From Parapristionchus giblindavisi (taxonomy: Eukaryota > Nematoda > Chromadorea > Rhabditida > Diplogasteridae), in assembly GCA_943737045.1 (NCBI GenBank), contig CALSFV010000217.1:62001-126000 (forward strand): a stretch of DNA of 64,000 bases. Direction: 5' to 3'. How positions within the stretch are numbered: position 1 is the stretch's first letter; each line of letters opens with the position of its first letter. Positions 36,566-50,611 of the stretch are shown here, piece after piece. The position numbers and the translations under genes are program-made. A model generated the notes under the pieces. The model saw only the letters and a list, made by a program, of their open reading frames with translations, had not been told where the DNA came from and did not search any database.

Positions 36566-38521
36566 TCAACAAAAGATTACAGCTTGACATGAACTGAAGT
36601 GTACATTATTCAGAATTTTTTGCTCTTTCTCGTGGTATATGACACGATAAGTTTCGCTAAAATATTGACGTGTCACGAATTCTTTAATGCCAAAAATGCA
36701 TGGTTCAATGTTGTTAATTCGGCTGGAGCGGCCGTTGTTCAACATGGAACGTTGCAAATTATTCAGAATTTTTTGCTCTTTCGTTTGGTATATGACACGC
36801 TGGGTTTCGCTGAAAATTTTTCATGTCAGGAATTGTTTTGTTCTTATCAGAGTGATGGTTACTTTTGTACTTAGGGCATTGTAGAATCAACAAAAGATTA
36901 CAGCTTGACATGAACTGAAGTGTACATTATTCAGAATTTTTTGCTCTTTCGTTTGGTGTATGACACGATGGATTTCGCTGAAAATTTTTCATGTCAGGAA
37001 TTGTTTTGTTCTTATCAGAGTGATGGTTACTTTTGCACTTAGGGCATTGTAGAATCAACAAAAGATTACAGCTTGACATGAACTGAAGTGTACAATGTTC
37101 AGAATTTTTTGCTCTTTCGTTTGGTATATGACACGCTGGGTTTCGCTGAAAATTTTTCATGTCAGGAATTGTTTTGTTCTTATCAGAGTGATGGTTACTT
37201 TTGTACTTAGGGCATTGTAGAATCAACAAAAGATTACAGCTTGACATGAACTGAAGTGTACATTATTCAGAATTTTTTGCTCTTTCTCGTGGTATATGAC
37301 ACGATAAGTTTCGCTAAAATATTGACGTGTCACGAATTCTTTAATGCCAAAAATGCATGGTTCAATGTTGTTAATTCGGCTGGAGCGGCCGTTGTTCAAC
37401 ATGGAACGTTGCAAATTATTCAGAATTTTTTGCTCTTTCGTTTGGTATATGACACGCTGGGTTTCGCTGAAAATTTTTCATGTCAGGAATTGTTTTGTTC
37501 TTATCAGAGTGATGGTTACTTTTGTACTTAGGGCATTGTAGAATCAACAAAAGATTACAGCTTGACATGAACTGAAGTGTACATTATTCAGAATTTTTTG
37601 CTCTTTCTCGTGGTATATGACACGATAAGTTTCGCTAAAATATTGACGTGTCACGAATTCTTTAATGCCAAAAATGCATGGTTCAATGTTGTTAATTCGG
37701 CTGGAGCGGCCGTTGTTCAACATGGAACGTTGCAAATTATTCAGAATTTTTTGCTCTTTCGTTTGGTATATGACACGCTGGGTTTCGCTGAAAATTTTTC
37801 ATGTCAGGAATTGTTTTGTTCTTATCAGAGTGATGGTTACTTTTGTACTTAGGGCATTGTAGAATCAACAAAAGATTACAGCTTGACATGAACTGAAGTG
37901 TACATTATTCAGAATTTTTTGCTCTTTCGTTTGGTGTATGACACGATGGATTTCGCTGAAAATTTTTCATGTCAGGAATTGTTTTGTTCTTATCAGAGTG
38001 ATGGTTACTTTTGCACTTAGGGCATTGTAGAATCAACAAAAGATTACAGCTTGACATGAACTGAAGTGTACAATGTTCAGAATTTTTTGCTCTTTCGTTT
38101 GGTATATGACACGCTGGGTTTCGCTGAAAATTTTTCATGTCAGGAATTGTTTTGTTCTTATCAGAGTGATGGTTACTTTTGTACTTAGGGCATTGTAGAA
38201 TCAACAAAAGATTACAGCTTGACATGAACTGAAGTGTACATTATTCAGAATTTTTTGCTCTTTCTCGTGGTATATGACACGATAAGTTTCGCTAAAATAT
38301 TGACGTGTCACGAATTCTTTAATGCCAAAAATGCATGGTTCAATGTTGTTAATTCGGCTGGAGCGGCCGTTGTTCAACATGGAACGTTGCAAATTATTCA
38401 GAATTTTTTGCTCTTTCGTTTGGTATATGACACGCTGGGTTTCGCTGAAAATTTTTCATGTCAGGAATTGTTTTGTTCTTATCAGAGTGATGGTTACTTT
38501 TGTACTTAGGGCATTGTAGAA
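36566..38521. repeat. 978-bp higher-order repeat (L, S, S, L), two copies
   Basis: L at 36566, S with ACACGATGGA, S with GTACAATGTTCAG and L at 37223 are followed by the same four units from 37544. The constant offset is 978 bp (2 x 321 + 2 x 168). The GTACAATGTTCAG mark also links this block to the 1986-bp repeat at 29018-32989. Confidence 0.85.
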
Positions 38522-41500
38522 TCAACAAAAGATTACAGCTTGACATGAACTGAAGTGTACATTATTCAGAATTTTTTGCTCTTTCGTTTGGTGTATGACA
38601 CGATGGATTTCGCTGAAAAATTTTCATGTCAGGAATTGTTTTGTTCTTATCAGAGTGATGGTTACTTTTGTACTTAGGGCATTGTAGAATCAACAAAAGA
38701 TTACAGCTTGACATGAACTGAAGTGTACATTATTCAGAATTTTTTGCTCTTTCTCGTGGTATATGACACGATAAGTTTCGCTAAAATATTGACGTGTCAC
38801 GAATTCTTTAATGCCAAAAATGCATGGTTCAATGTTGTTAATTCGGCTGGAGCGGCCGTTGTTCAACATGGAACGTTGCAAATTATTCAGAATTTTTTGC
38901 TCTTTCGTTTGGTGTATGACACGCTGTGTTTCGCTGAAAATTTTTCATGTCAGGAATTGTTTTGTTCTTATCAGAGTGATGGTTACTTTTGTACTTAGGG
39001 CATTGTAGAATCAACAAAAGATTACAGCTTGACATGAACTGAAGTGTACATTATTCAGAATTTTTTGCTCTTTCTCGTGGTATATGACACGATAAGTTTC
39101 GCTAAAATATTGACGTGTCACGAATTCTTTAATGCCAAAAATGCATGGTTCAATGTTGTTAATTCGGCTGGAGCGGCCGTTGTTCAACATGGAACGTTGC
39201 AAATTATTCAGAATTTTTTGCTCTTTCGTTTGGTATATGACACGCTGGGTTTCGCTGAAAATTTTTCATGTCAGGAATTGTTTTGTTCTTATCAGAGTGA
39301 TGGTTACTTTTGTACTTAGGGCATTGTTGAATCAACAAAAGATTACAGCTTGACATGAACTGAAGTGTACATTATTCAGAATTTTTTGCTCTTTCTCGTG
39401 GTATATGACACGATAAGTTTCGCAAAAATATTGACGTGTCACGAATTCTTTAATGCCAAAAATGCATGGTTCAATGTTGTTAATTCGGCTGGAGCGGCCG
39501 TTGTTCAACATGGAACGTTGCAAATTATTCAGAATTTTTTGCTCTTTCGTTTGGTATATGACACGCTGGGTTTCGCTGAAAATTTTTCATGTCAGGAATT
39601 GTTTTGTTCTTATCAGAGTGATGGTTACTTTTGTACTTAGGGCATTGTAGAATCAACAAAAGATTACAGCTTGACATGAACTGAAGTGTACATTATTCAG
39701 AATTTTTTGCTCTTTCGTTTGGTGTATGACACGCTGGGTTTCGCTGAAAATTTTTCATGTCAGGAATTGTTTTGTTCTTATCAGAGTGATGGTTACTTTT
39801 GTACTTAGAGCATTGTAGAATCAACAAAAGATTACAGCTTGACATGAACTGAAGTGTACATTATTCAGAATTTTTTGCTCTTTCGTTTGGTGTATGACAC
39901 GCTGGGTTTCGCTGAAAATTTTTCATGTCAGGAATTGTTTTGTTCTTATCAGAGTGATGGTTACTTTTGTACTTAGGGCATTGTAGAATCAACAAAAGAT
40001 TACAGCTTGACATGAACTGAAGTGTACATTATTCAGAATTTTTTGCTCTTTCTCGTGGTATATGACACGATAAGTTTCGCTAAAATATTGACGTGTCACG
40101 AATTCTTTAATGCCAAAAATGCATGGTTCAATGTTGTTAATTCGGCTGGAGCGGCCGTTGTTCAACATTGAATGTTGCAAATTATTCAGAATTTTTTGCT
40201 CTTTCGTTTGGTATATGACACGATGGGTTTCGCTGAAAATTTTTCATGTCAGGAATTGTTTTGTTCTTATCAGAGTGATGGTTACTTTTGTACTTAGGGC
40301 ATTGTAGAATCAACAAAAGATTACAGCTTGACATGAACTGAAGTGTACATTATTCAGAATTTTTTGCTCTTTCTCGTGGTATATGACACGATAAGTTTCG
40401 CTAAAATATTGACGTGTCACGAATTCTTTAATGCCAAAAATGCATGGTTCAATGTTGTTAATTCGGCTGGAGCGGCCGTTGTTCAACATTGAACGTTGCA
40501 AATTATTCAGAATTTTTTGCTCTTTCGTTTGGTATATGACACGATGGGTTTCGCTGAAAATTATTCATGTCAGGAATTGTTTTGTTCTTATCAGAGTGAT
40601 GGTTACTTTTGTACTTAGGGCATTGTAGAATCAACAAAAGATTACAGCTTTACATGAACTGAAGTGTACATTATTCAGAATTTTTTGCTCTTTCTCGTGG
40701 TATATGACACGATAAGTTTCGCTAAAATATTGACGTGTCACGAATTCTTTAATGCCAAAAATGCATGGTTCAATGTTGTTAATTCGGCTGGAGCGGCCGT
40801 TGTTCAACATGGAACGTTGCAAATTTTTCAGAATTTTTTGCTCTTTCGTTTGGTGTATGACACGCTGGGTTTCGCTGAAAATTTTTCATGTCAGGAATTG
40901 TTTTGTTCTTATCAGAGTGATGGTTACTTTTGTACTTAGGGCATTGTAGAATCAACAAAAGATTACAGCTTGACATGAACTGAAGTGTACATTATTCAGA
41001 ATTTTTTGCTCTTTCTCGTGGTATATGACACGATAAGTTTCGCTAAAATATTGACGTGTCACGAATTCTTTAATGCCAAAAATGCATGGTTCAATGTTGT
41101 TAATTCGGCTGGAGCGGCCGTTGTTCAACATGGAACGTTGCAAATTATTCAGAATTTTTTGCTCTTTCGTTTGGTATATGACACGCTGGGTTTCGCTGAA
41201 AATTTTTCATGTCAGGAATTGTTTTGTTCTTATCAGAGTGATGGTTACTTTTGTACTTAGGGCATTGTAGAATCAACAAAAGATTACAGCTTGACATGAA
41301 CTGAAGTGTACATTATTCAGAATTTTTTGCTCTTTCGTTTGGTGTATGACACGCTGGGTTTCGCTGAAAATTTTTCATGTCAGGAATTGTTTTGTTCTTA
41401 TCAGAGTGATGGTTACTTTTGTACTTAGGGCATTGTAGAATCAACAAAAGATTACAGCTTGACATGAACTGAAGTGTACATTATTCAGAATTTTTTGCTC

Positions 41501-43549
41501 TTTCGTTTGGTGTATGACACGCTGGGTTTCGCTGAAAATTTTTCATGTCAGGAATTGTTTTGTTCTTATCAGAGTGATGGTTACTTTTGTACTTAGGGCA
41601 TTGTAGAATCAACAAAAGATTACAGCTTGACATGAACTGAAGTGTACATTATTCAGAATTTTTTGCTCTTTCTCGTGGTATATGACACGATAAGTTTCGC
41701 TAAAATATTGACGTGTCACGAATTCTTTAATGCCAAAAATGCATGGTTCAATGTTGTTAATTCGGCTGGAGCGGCCGTTGTTCAACATGGAACGTTGCAA
41801 ATTATTCAGAATTTTTTGCTCTTTCGTTTGGTATATGACACGCTGGGTTTCGCTGAAAATTTTTCATGTCAGGAATTGTTTTGTTCTTATCAGAGTGATG
41901 GTTACTTTTGCACTTAGGGCATTGTAGAATCAACAAAAGATTACAGCTTGACATGAACTGAAGTGTACATTATTCAGAATTTTTTGCTCTTTCGTTTGGT
42001 ATATGACACGCTGGGTTTCGCTGAAAATTTTTCATGTCAGGAATTGTTTTGTTCTTATCAGAGTGATGGTTACTTTTGTACTTAGGGCATTGTAGAATCA
42101 ACAAAAGATTACAGCTTGACATGAACTGAAGTGTACATTATTCAGAATTTTTTGCTCTTTCGTTTGGTGTATGACACGCTGGGTTTCGCTGAAAATTTTT
42201 CATGTCAGGAATTGTTTTGTTCTTATCAGAGTGATGGTTACTTTTGTACTTAGGGCATTGTAGAATCAACAAAAGATTACAGCTTGACATGAACTGAAGT
42301 GTACATTATTCAGAATTTTTTGCTCTTTCTCGTGGTATATGACACGATAAGTTTCGCTAAAATATTGACGTGTCACGAATTCTTTAATGCCAAAAATGCA
42401 TGGTTCAATGTTGTTAATTCGGCTGGAGCGGCCGTTGTTCAACATTGAATGTTGCAAATTATTCAGAATTTTTTGCTCTTTCGTTTGGTATATGACACGA
42501 TGGGTTTCTCTGAAAATTTTTCATGTCAGGAATTGTTTTGTTCTTATCAGAGTGATGGTTACTTTTGTACTTAGGGCATTGTAGAATCAACAAAAGATTA
42601 CAGCTTGACATGAACTGAAGTGTACATTATTCAGAATTTTTTGCTCTTTCTCGTGGTATATGACACGATAAGTTTCGCTAAAATATTGACGTGTCACGAA
42701 TTCTTTAATGCCAAAAATGCATGGTTCAATGTTGTTAATTCGGCTGGAGCGGCCGTTGTTCAACATTGAACGTTGCAAATTATTCAGAATTTTTTGCTCT
42801 TTCGTTTGGTATATGACACGCTGGTTTTCGCTGAAAATTTTTCATGTCAGGAATTGTTTTGTTCTTATCAGAGTGATGGTTACTTTTGTACTTAGGGCAT
42901 TGTAGAATCAACAAAAGATTACAGCTTGACATGAACTGAAGTGTACATTATTCAGAATTTTTTGCTCTTTCTCGTGGTATATGACACGATAAGTTTCGCT
43001 AAAATATTGACGTGTCACGAATTCTTTAATGCCAAAAATGCATGGTTCAATGTTGTTAATTCGGCTGGAGCGGCCGTTGTTCAACATTGAACGTTGCAAA
43101 TTATTCAGAATTTTTTGCTCTTTCGTTTGGTATATGACACGATGGGTTTCGCTGAAAATTTTTCATGTCAGGAATTGTTTTGTTCTTATCAGAGTGATGG
43201 TTACTTTTGTACTTAGGGCATTGTAGAATCAACAAAAGATTACAGCTTGACATGAACTGAAGTGTACATTATTCAGAATTTTTTGCTCTTTCTCGTGGTA
43301 TATGACACGATAAGTTTCGCTAAAATATTGACGTGTCACGAATTCTTTAATGCCAAAAATGCATGGTTCAATGTTGTTAATTCGGCTGGAGCGGCCGTTG
43401 TTCAACATTGAACGTTGCAAATTATTCAGAATTTTTTGCTCTTTCGTTTGGTATATGACACGATGGGTTTCGCTGAAAATTTTTCATGTCAGGAATTGTT
43501 TTGTTCTTATCAGAGTGATGGTTACTTTTGTACTTAGGGCATTGTAGAA

Positions 43550-46500
43550 TCAACAAAAGATTACAGCTTTACATGAACTGAAGTGTACATTATTCAGAAT
43601 TTTTTGCTCTTTCTCGTGGTATATGACACGATAAGTTTCGCTAAAATATTGACGTGTCACGAATTCTTTAATGCCAAAAATGCATGGTTCAATGTTGTTA
43701 ATTCGGCTGGAGCGGCCGTTGTTCAACATTGAACGTTGCAAATTATTCAGAATTTTTTGCTCTTTGGTTTGGTATATGACACGATGGGTTTCGCTGAAAA
43801 TTTTTCATGTCAGGAATTGTTTTGTTCTTATCAGAGTGATGGTTACTTTTGTACTTAGGGCATTGTAGAATCAACAAAAGATTACAGCTTTACATGAACT
43901 GAAGTGTACATTATTCAGAATTTTTTGCTCTTTCTCGTGGTATATGACACGATAAGTTTCGCTAAAATATTGACGTGTCACGAATTCTTTAATGCCAAAA
44001 ATGCATGGTTCAATGTTGTTAATTCGGCTGGAGCGGCCGTTGTTCAACATGGAACGTTGCAAATTATTCAGAATTTTTTGCTCTTTCGTTTGGTATATGA
44101 CACGCTGGGTTTCGCTGAAAATTTTTCATGTCAGTAATTGTTTTGTTCTTATCAGAGTGATGGTTACTTTTGTACTTAGGGCATTGTAGAATCAACAAAA
44201 GATTACAGCTTGACATGAACTGAAGTGTACATTATTCAGAATTTTTTGCTCTTTCTCGTGGTATATGACACGATAAGTTTCGCTAAAATATTGACGTGTC
44301 ACGAATTCTTTAATGCCAAAAATGCATGGTTCAATGTTGTTAATTCGGCTGGAGCGGCCGTTGTTCAACATGGAACGTTGCAAATTATTCAGAATTTTTT
44401 GCTCTTTCGTTTGGTATATGACACGCTGGGTTTCGCTGAAAATTTTTCATGTCAGGAATTGTTTTGTTCTTATCAGAGTGATGGTTACTTTTGTACTTAG
44501 GGCATTGTAGAATCAACAAAAGATTACAGCTTGACATGAACTGAAGTGTACATTATTCAGAATTTTTTGCTCTTTCTCGTGGTATATGACACGATAAGTT
44601 TCGCTAAAATATTGACGTGTCACGAATTCTTTAATGCCAAAAATGCATGGTTCAATGTTGTTAATTCGGCTGGAGCGGCCGTTGTTCAACATTGAACGTT
44701 GCAAATTATTCAGAATTTTTTGCTCTTTCGTTTGGTATATGACACGATGGGTTTCGCTGAAAATTTTTCATGTCAGGAATTGTTTTGTTCTTATCAGAGT
44801 GATGGTTACTTTTGTACTTAGGGCATTGTAGAATCAACAAAAGATTACAGCTTTACATGAACTGAAGTGTACATTATTCAGAATTTTTTGCTCTTTCTCG
44901 TGGTATATGACATGATAAGTTTCGCTAAAATATTGACGTGTCACGAATTCTTTAATGCCAAAAATGCATGGTTCAATGTTGTTAATTCGGCTGGAGCGGC
45001 CGTTGTTCAACATGGAACGTTGCAAATTATTCAGAATTTTTTGCTCTTTCGTTTGGTATATGACACGCTGGGTTTCGCTGAAAATTTTTCATGTCAGGAA
45101 TTGTTTTGTTCTTATCAGAGTGATGGTTACTTTTGTACTTAGGGCATTGTAGAATCAACAAAAGATTACAGCTTGACATGAACTGAAGTGTACATTATTC
45201 AGAATTTTTTGCTCTTTCTCGTGGTATATGACACGATAAGTTTCGCTAAAATATTGACGTGTCACGAATTCTTTAATGCCAAAAATGCATGGTTCAATGT
45301 TGTTAATTCGGCTGGAGCGGCCGTTGTTCAACATGGAACGTTGCAAATTATTCAGAATTTTTTGCTCTTTCGTTTGGTATATGACACGCTGGGTTTCGCT
45401 GAAAATTTTTCATGTCAGTAATTGTTTTGTTCTTATCAGAGTGATGGTTACTTTTGTACTTAGGGCATTGTAGAATCAACAAAAGATTACAGCTTTACAT
45501 GAACTGAAGTGTACATTATTCAGAATTTTTTGCTCTTTCTCGTGGTATATGACACGATAAGTTTCGCTAAAATATTGACGTGTCACGAATTCTTTAATGC
45601 CAAAAATGCATGGTTCAATGTTGTTAATTCGGCTGGAGCGGCCGTTGTTCAACATTGAACGTTGCAAATTATTCAGAATTTTTTGCTCTTTGGTTTGGTA
45701 TATGACACGATGGGTTTCGCTGAAAATTTTTCATGTCAGGAATTGTTTTGTTCTTATCAGAGTGATGGTTACTTTTGTACTTAGGGCATTGTAGAATCAA
45801 CAAAAGATTACAGCTTTACATGAACTGAAGTGTACATTATTCAGAATTTTTTGCTCTTTCTCGTGGTATATGACACGATAAGTTTCGCTAAAATATTGAC
45901 GTGTCACGAATTCTTTAATGCCAAAAATGCATGGTTCAATGTTGTTAATTCGGCTGGAGCGGCCGTTGTTCAACATGGAACGTTGCAAATTATTCAGAAT
46001 TTTTTGCTCTTTCGTTTGGTATATGACACGCTGGGTTTCGCTGAAAATTTTTCATGTCAGTAATTGTTTTGTTCTTATCAGAGTGATGGTTACTTTTGTA
46101 CTTAGGGCATTGTAGAATCAACAAAAGATTACAGCTTGACATGAACTGAAGTGTACATTATTCAGAATTTTTTGCTCTTTCTCGTGGTATATGACACGAT
46201 AAGTTTCGCTAAAATATTGACGTGTCACGAATTCTTTAATGCCAAAAATGCATGGTTCAATGTTGTTAATTCGGCTGGAGCGGCCGTTGTTCAACATGGA
46301 ACGTTGCAAATTATTCAGAATTTTTTGCTCTTTCGTTTGGTATATGACACGCTGGGTTTCGCTGAAAATTTTTCATGTCAGGAATTGTTTTGTTCTTATC
46401 AGAGTGATGGTTACTTTTGTACTTAGGGCATTGTAGAATCAACAAAAGATTACAGCTTGACATGAACTGAAGTGTACATTATTCAGAATTTTTTGCTCTT

Positions 46501-47401
46501 TCTCGTGGTATATGACACGATAAGTTTCGCTAAAATATTGACGTGTCACGAATTCTTTAATGCCAAAAATGCATGGTTCAATGTTGTTAATTCGGCTGGA
46601 GCGGCCGTTGTTCAACATTGAACGTTGCAAATTATTCAGAATTTTTTGCTCTTTCGTTTGGTATATGACACGATGGGTTTCGCTGAAAATTTTTCATGTC
46701 AGGAATTGTTTTGTTCTTATCAGAGTGATGGTTACTTTTGTACTTAGGGCATTGTAGAATCAACAAAAGATTACAGCTTTACATGAACTGAAGTGTACAT
46801 TATTCAGAATTTTTTGCTCTTTCTCGTGGTATATGACATGATAAGTTTCGCTAAAATATTGACGTGTCACGAATTCTTTAATGCCAAAAATGCATGGTTC
46901 AATGTTGTTAATTCGGCTGGAGCGGCCGTTGTTCAACATGGAACGTTGCAAATTATTCAGAATTTTTTGCTCTTTCGTTTGGTATATGACACGCTGGGTT
47001 TCGCTGAAAATTTTTCATGTCAGGAATTGTTTTGTTCTTATCAGAGTGATGGTTACTTTTGTACTTAGGGCATTGTAGAATCAACAAAAGATTACAGCTT
47101 GACATGAACTGAAGTGTACATTATTCAGAATTTTTTGCTCTTTCTCGTGGTATATGACACGATAAGTTTCGCTAAAATATTGACGTGTCACGAATTCTTT
47201 AATGCCAAAAATGCATGGTTCAATGTTGTTAATTCGGCTGGAGCGGCCGTTGTTCAACATGGAACGTTGCAAATTATTCAGAATTTTTTGCTCTTTCGTT
47301 TGGTATATGACACGCTGGGTTTCGCTGAAAATTTTTCATGTCAGTAATTGTTTTGTTCTTATCAGAGTGATGGTTACTTTTGTACTTAGGGCATTGTAGA
47401 A
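43550..47401. repeat. 1926-bp tandem duplication of six L units
   Basis: Six units at 43550, 43871, 44192, 44513, 44834 and 45155 recur at 45476, 45797, 46118, 46439, 46760 and 47081. Private marks are shared at the same offset: CTCTTTGGTTTGG (about 43761 and 45687), GACATGATAAG (about 44908 and 46834), and GTCAGTAATTG (44132, 46058 and 45415, 47341). I noticed no difference between the copies. The flanking units (43229, 47402) are of other types. Confidence 0.9.
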
Positions 47402-49327
47402 TCAACAAAAGATTACAGCTTTACATGAACTGAAGTGTACATTATTCAGAATTTTTTGCTCTTTCTCGTGGTATATGACACGATAAGTTTCGCTAAAATA
47501 TTGACGTGTCACGAATTCTTTAATGCCAAAAATGCATGGTTCAATGTTGTTAATTCGGCTGGAGCGGCCGTTGTTCAACATTGAATGTTGCAAATTATTC
47601 AGAATTTTTTGCTCTTTCGTTTGGTATATGACACGATGGGTTTCGCTGAAAATTTTTCATGTCAGGAATTGTTTTGTTCTTATCAGAGTGATGGTTACTT
47701 TTGTACTTAGGGCATTGTAGAATCAACAAAAGATTACAGCTTGACATGAACTGAAGTGTACATTATTCAGAATTTTTTGCTCTTTCTCGTGGTATATGAC
47801 ACGATAAGTTTCGCTAAAATATTGACGTGTCACGAATTCTTTAATGCCAAAAATGCATGGTTCAATGTTGTTAATTCGGCTGGAGCGGCCGTTGTTCAAC
47901 ATTGAACGTTGCAAATTATTCAGAATTTTTTGCTCTTTCGTTTGGTATATGACACGCTGGGTTTCGCTGAAAATTTTTCATGTCAGGAATTGTTTTGTTC
48001 TTATCAGAGTGATGGTTACTTTTGTACTTAGGGCATTGTAGAATCAACAAAAGATTACAGCTTTACATGAACTGAAGTGTACATTATTCAGAATTTTTTG
48101 CTCTTTCTCGTGGTATATGACACGATAAGTTTCGCTAAAATATTGACGTGTCACGAATTCTTTAATGCCAAAAATGCATGGTTCAATGTTGTTAATTCGG
48201 CTGGAGCGGCCGTTGTTCAACATGGAACGTTGCAAATTATTCAGAATTTTTTGCTCTTTCGTTTGGTATATGACACGCTGGGTTTCGCTGAAAATTTTTC
48301 ATGTCAGGAATTGTTTTGTTCTTATCAGAGTGATGGTTACTTTTGTACTTAGGGCATTGTAGAATCAACAAAAGATTACAGCTTGACATGAACTGAAGTG
48401 TACATTATTCAGAATTTTTTGCTCTTTCTCGTGGTATATGACACGATAAGTTTCGCTAAAATATTGACGTGTCACGAATTCTTTAATGCCAAAAATGCAT
48501 GGTTCAATGTTGTTAATTCGGCTGGAGCGGCCGTTGTTCAACATGGAACGTTGCAAATTATTCAGAATTTTTTGCTCTTTCGTTTGGTATATGACACGCT
48601 GGGTTTCGCTGAAAATATTTCATGTCAGTAATTGTTTTGTTCTTATCAGAGTGATGGTTACTTTTGTACTTAGGGCATTGTAGAATCAACAAAAGATTAC
48701 AGCTTTACATGAACTGAAGTGTACATTATTCAGAATTTTTTGCTCTTTCTCGTGGTATATGACACGATAAGTTTCGCTAAAATATTGACGTGTCACGAAT
48801 TCTTTAATGCCAAAAATGCATGGTTCAATGTTGTTAATTCGGCTGGAGCGGCCGTTGTTCAACATGGAACGTTGCAAATTATTCAGAATTTTTTGCTCTT
48901 TCGTTTGGTATATGACACGCTGGGTTTCGCTGAAAATTTTTCATGTCAGGAATTGTTTTGTTCTTATCAGAGTGATGGTTACTTTTGTACTTAGGGCATT
49001 GTAGAATCAACAAAAGATTACAGCTTGACATGAACTGAAGTGTACATTATTCAGAATTTTTTGCTCTTTCTCGTGGTATATGACACGATAAGTTTCGCTA
49101 AAATATTGACGTGTCACGAATTCTTTAATGCCAAAAATGCATGGTTCAATGTTGTTAATTCGGCTGGAGCGGCCGTTGTTCAACATGGAACGTTGCAAAT
49201 TATTCAGAATTTTTTGCTCTTTCGTTTGGTATATGACACGCTGGGTTTCGCTGAAAATTTTTCATGTCAGTAATTGTTTTGTTCTTATCAGAGTGATGGT
49301 TACTTTTGTACTTAGGGCATTGTAGAA

Positions 49328-50611
49328 TCAACAAAAGATTACAGCTTTACATGAACTGAAGTGTACATTATTCAGAATTTTTTGCTCTTTCTCGTGGTAT
49401 ATGACACGATAAGTTTCGCTAAAATATTGACGTGTCACGAATTCTTTAATGCCAAAAATGCATGGTTCAATGTTGTTAATTCGGCTGGAGCGGCCGTTGT
49501 TCAACATTGAATGTTGCAAATTATTCAGAATTTTTTGCTCTTTCGTTTGGTATATGACACGATGGGTTTCGCTGAAAATTTTTCATGTCAGGAATTGTTT
49601 TGTTCTTATCAGAGTGATGGTTACTTTTGTACTTAGGGCATTGTAGAATCAACAAAAGATTACAGCTTTACATGAACTGAAGTGTACATTATTCAGAATT
49701 TTTTGCTCTTTCTCGTGGTATATGACACGATAAGTTTCGCTAAAATATTGACGTGTCACGAATTCTTTAATGCCAAAAATGCATGGTTCAATGTTGTTAA
49801 TTCGGCTGGAGCGGCCGTTGTTCAACATGGAACGTTGCAAATTATTCAGAATTTTTTGCTCTTTCGTTTGGTATATGACACGCTGGGTTTCGCTGAAAAT
49901 TTTTGATGTCAGGAATTGTTTTGTTCTTATCAGAGTGATGGTTACTTTTGTACTTAGGGCATTGTAGAATCAACAAAAGATTACAGCTTGACATGAACTG
50001 AAGTGTACATTATTCAGAATTTTTTGCTCTTTCTCGTGGTATATGACACGATAAGTTTCGCTAAAATATTGACGTGTCACGAATTCTTTAATGCCAAAAA
50101 TGCATGGTTCAATGTTGTTAATTCGGCTGGAGCGGCCGTTGTTCAACATTGAATGTTGCAAATTATTCAGAATTTTTTGCTCTTTCGTTTGGTATATGAC
50201 ACGATGGGTTTCGCTGAAAATTTTTCATGTCAGGAATTGTTTTGTTCTTATCAGAGTGATGGTTACTTTTGTACTTAGGGCATTGTAGAATCAACAAAAG
50301 ATTACAGCTTTACATGAACTGAAGTGTACATTATTCAGAATTTTTTGCTCTTTCTCGTGGTATATGACACGATAAGTTTCGCTAAAATATTGACGTGTCA
50401 CGAATTCTTTAATGCCAAAAATGCATGGTTCAATGTTGTTAATTCGGCTGGAGCGGCCGTTGTTCAACATGGAACGTTGCAAATTATTCAGAATTTTTTG
50501 CTCTTTCGTTTGGTATATGACACGCTGGGTTTCGCTGAAAATTTTTGATGTCAGGAATTGTTTTGTTCTTATCAGAGTGATGGTTACTTTTGTACTTAGG
50601 GCATTGTAGAA
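49328..50611. repeat. 642-bp tandem duplication of two L units
   Basis: A unit with ATTGAATGTTG followed by a unit with TTTTTGATGTC occurs at 49328/49649 and again at 49970/50291. The GATGTC change marks 49903 and 50545. The first unit differs in GCTTTACATG (49328) against GCTTGACATG (49970). A single copy of the pair appears at 53531/53852. Confidence 0.8.
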
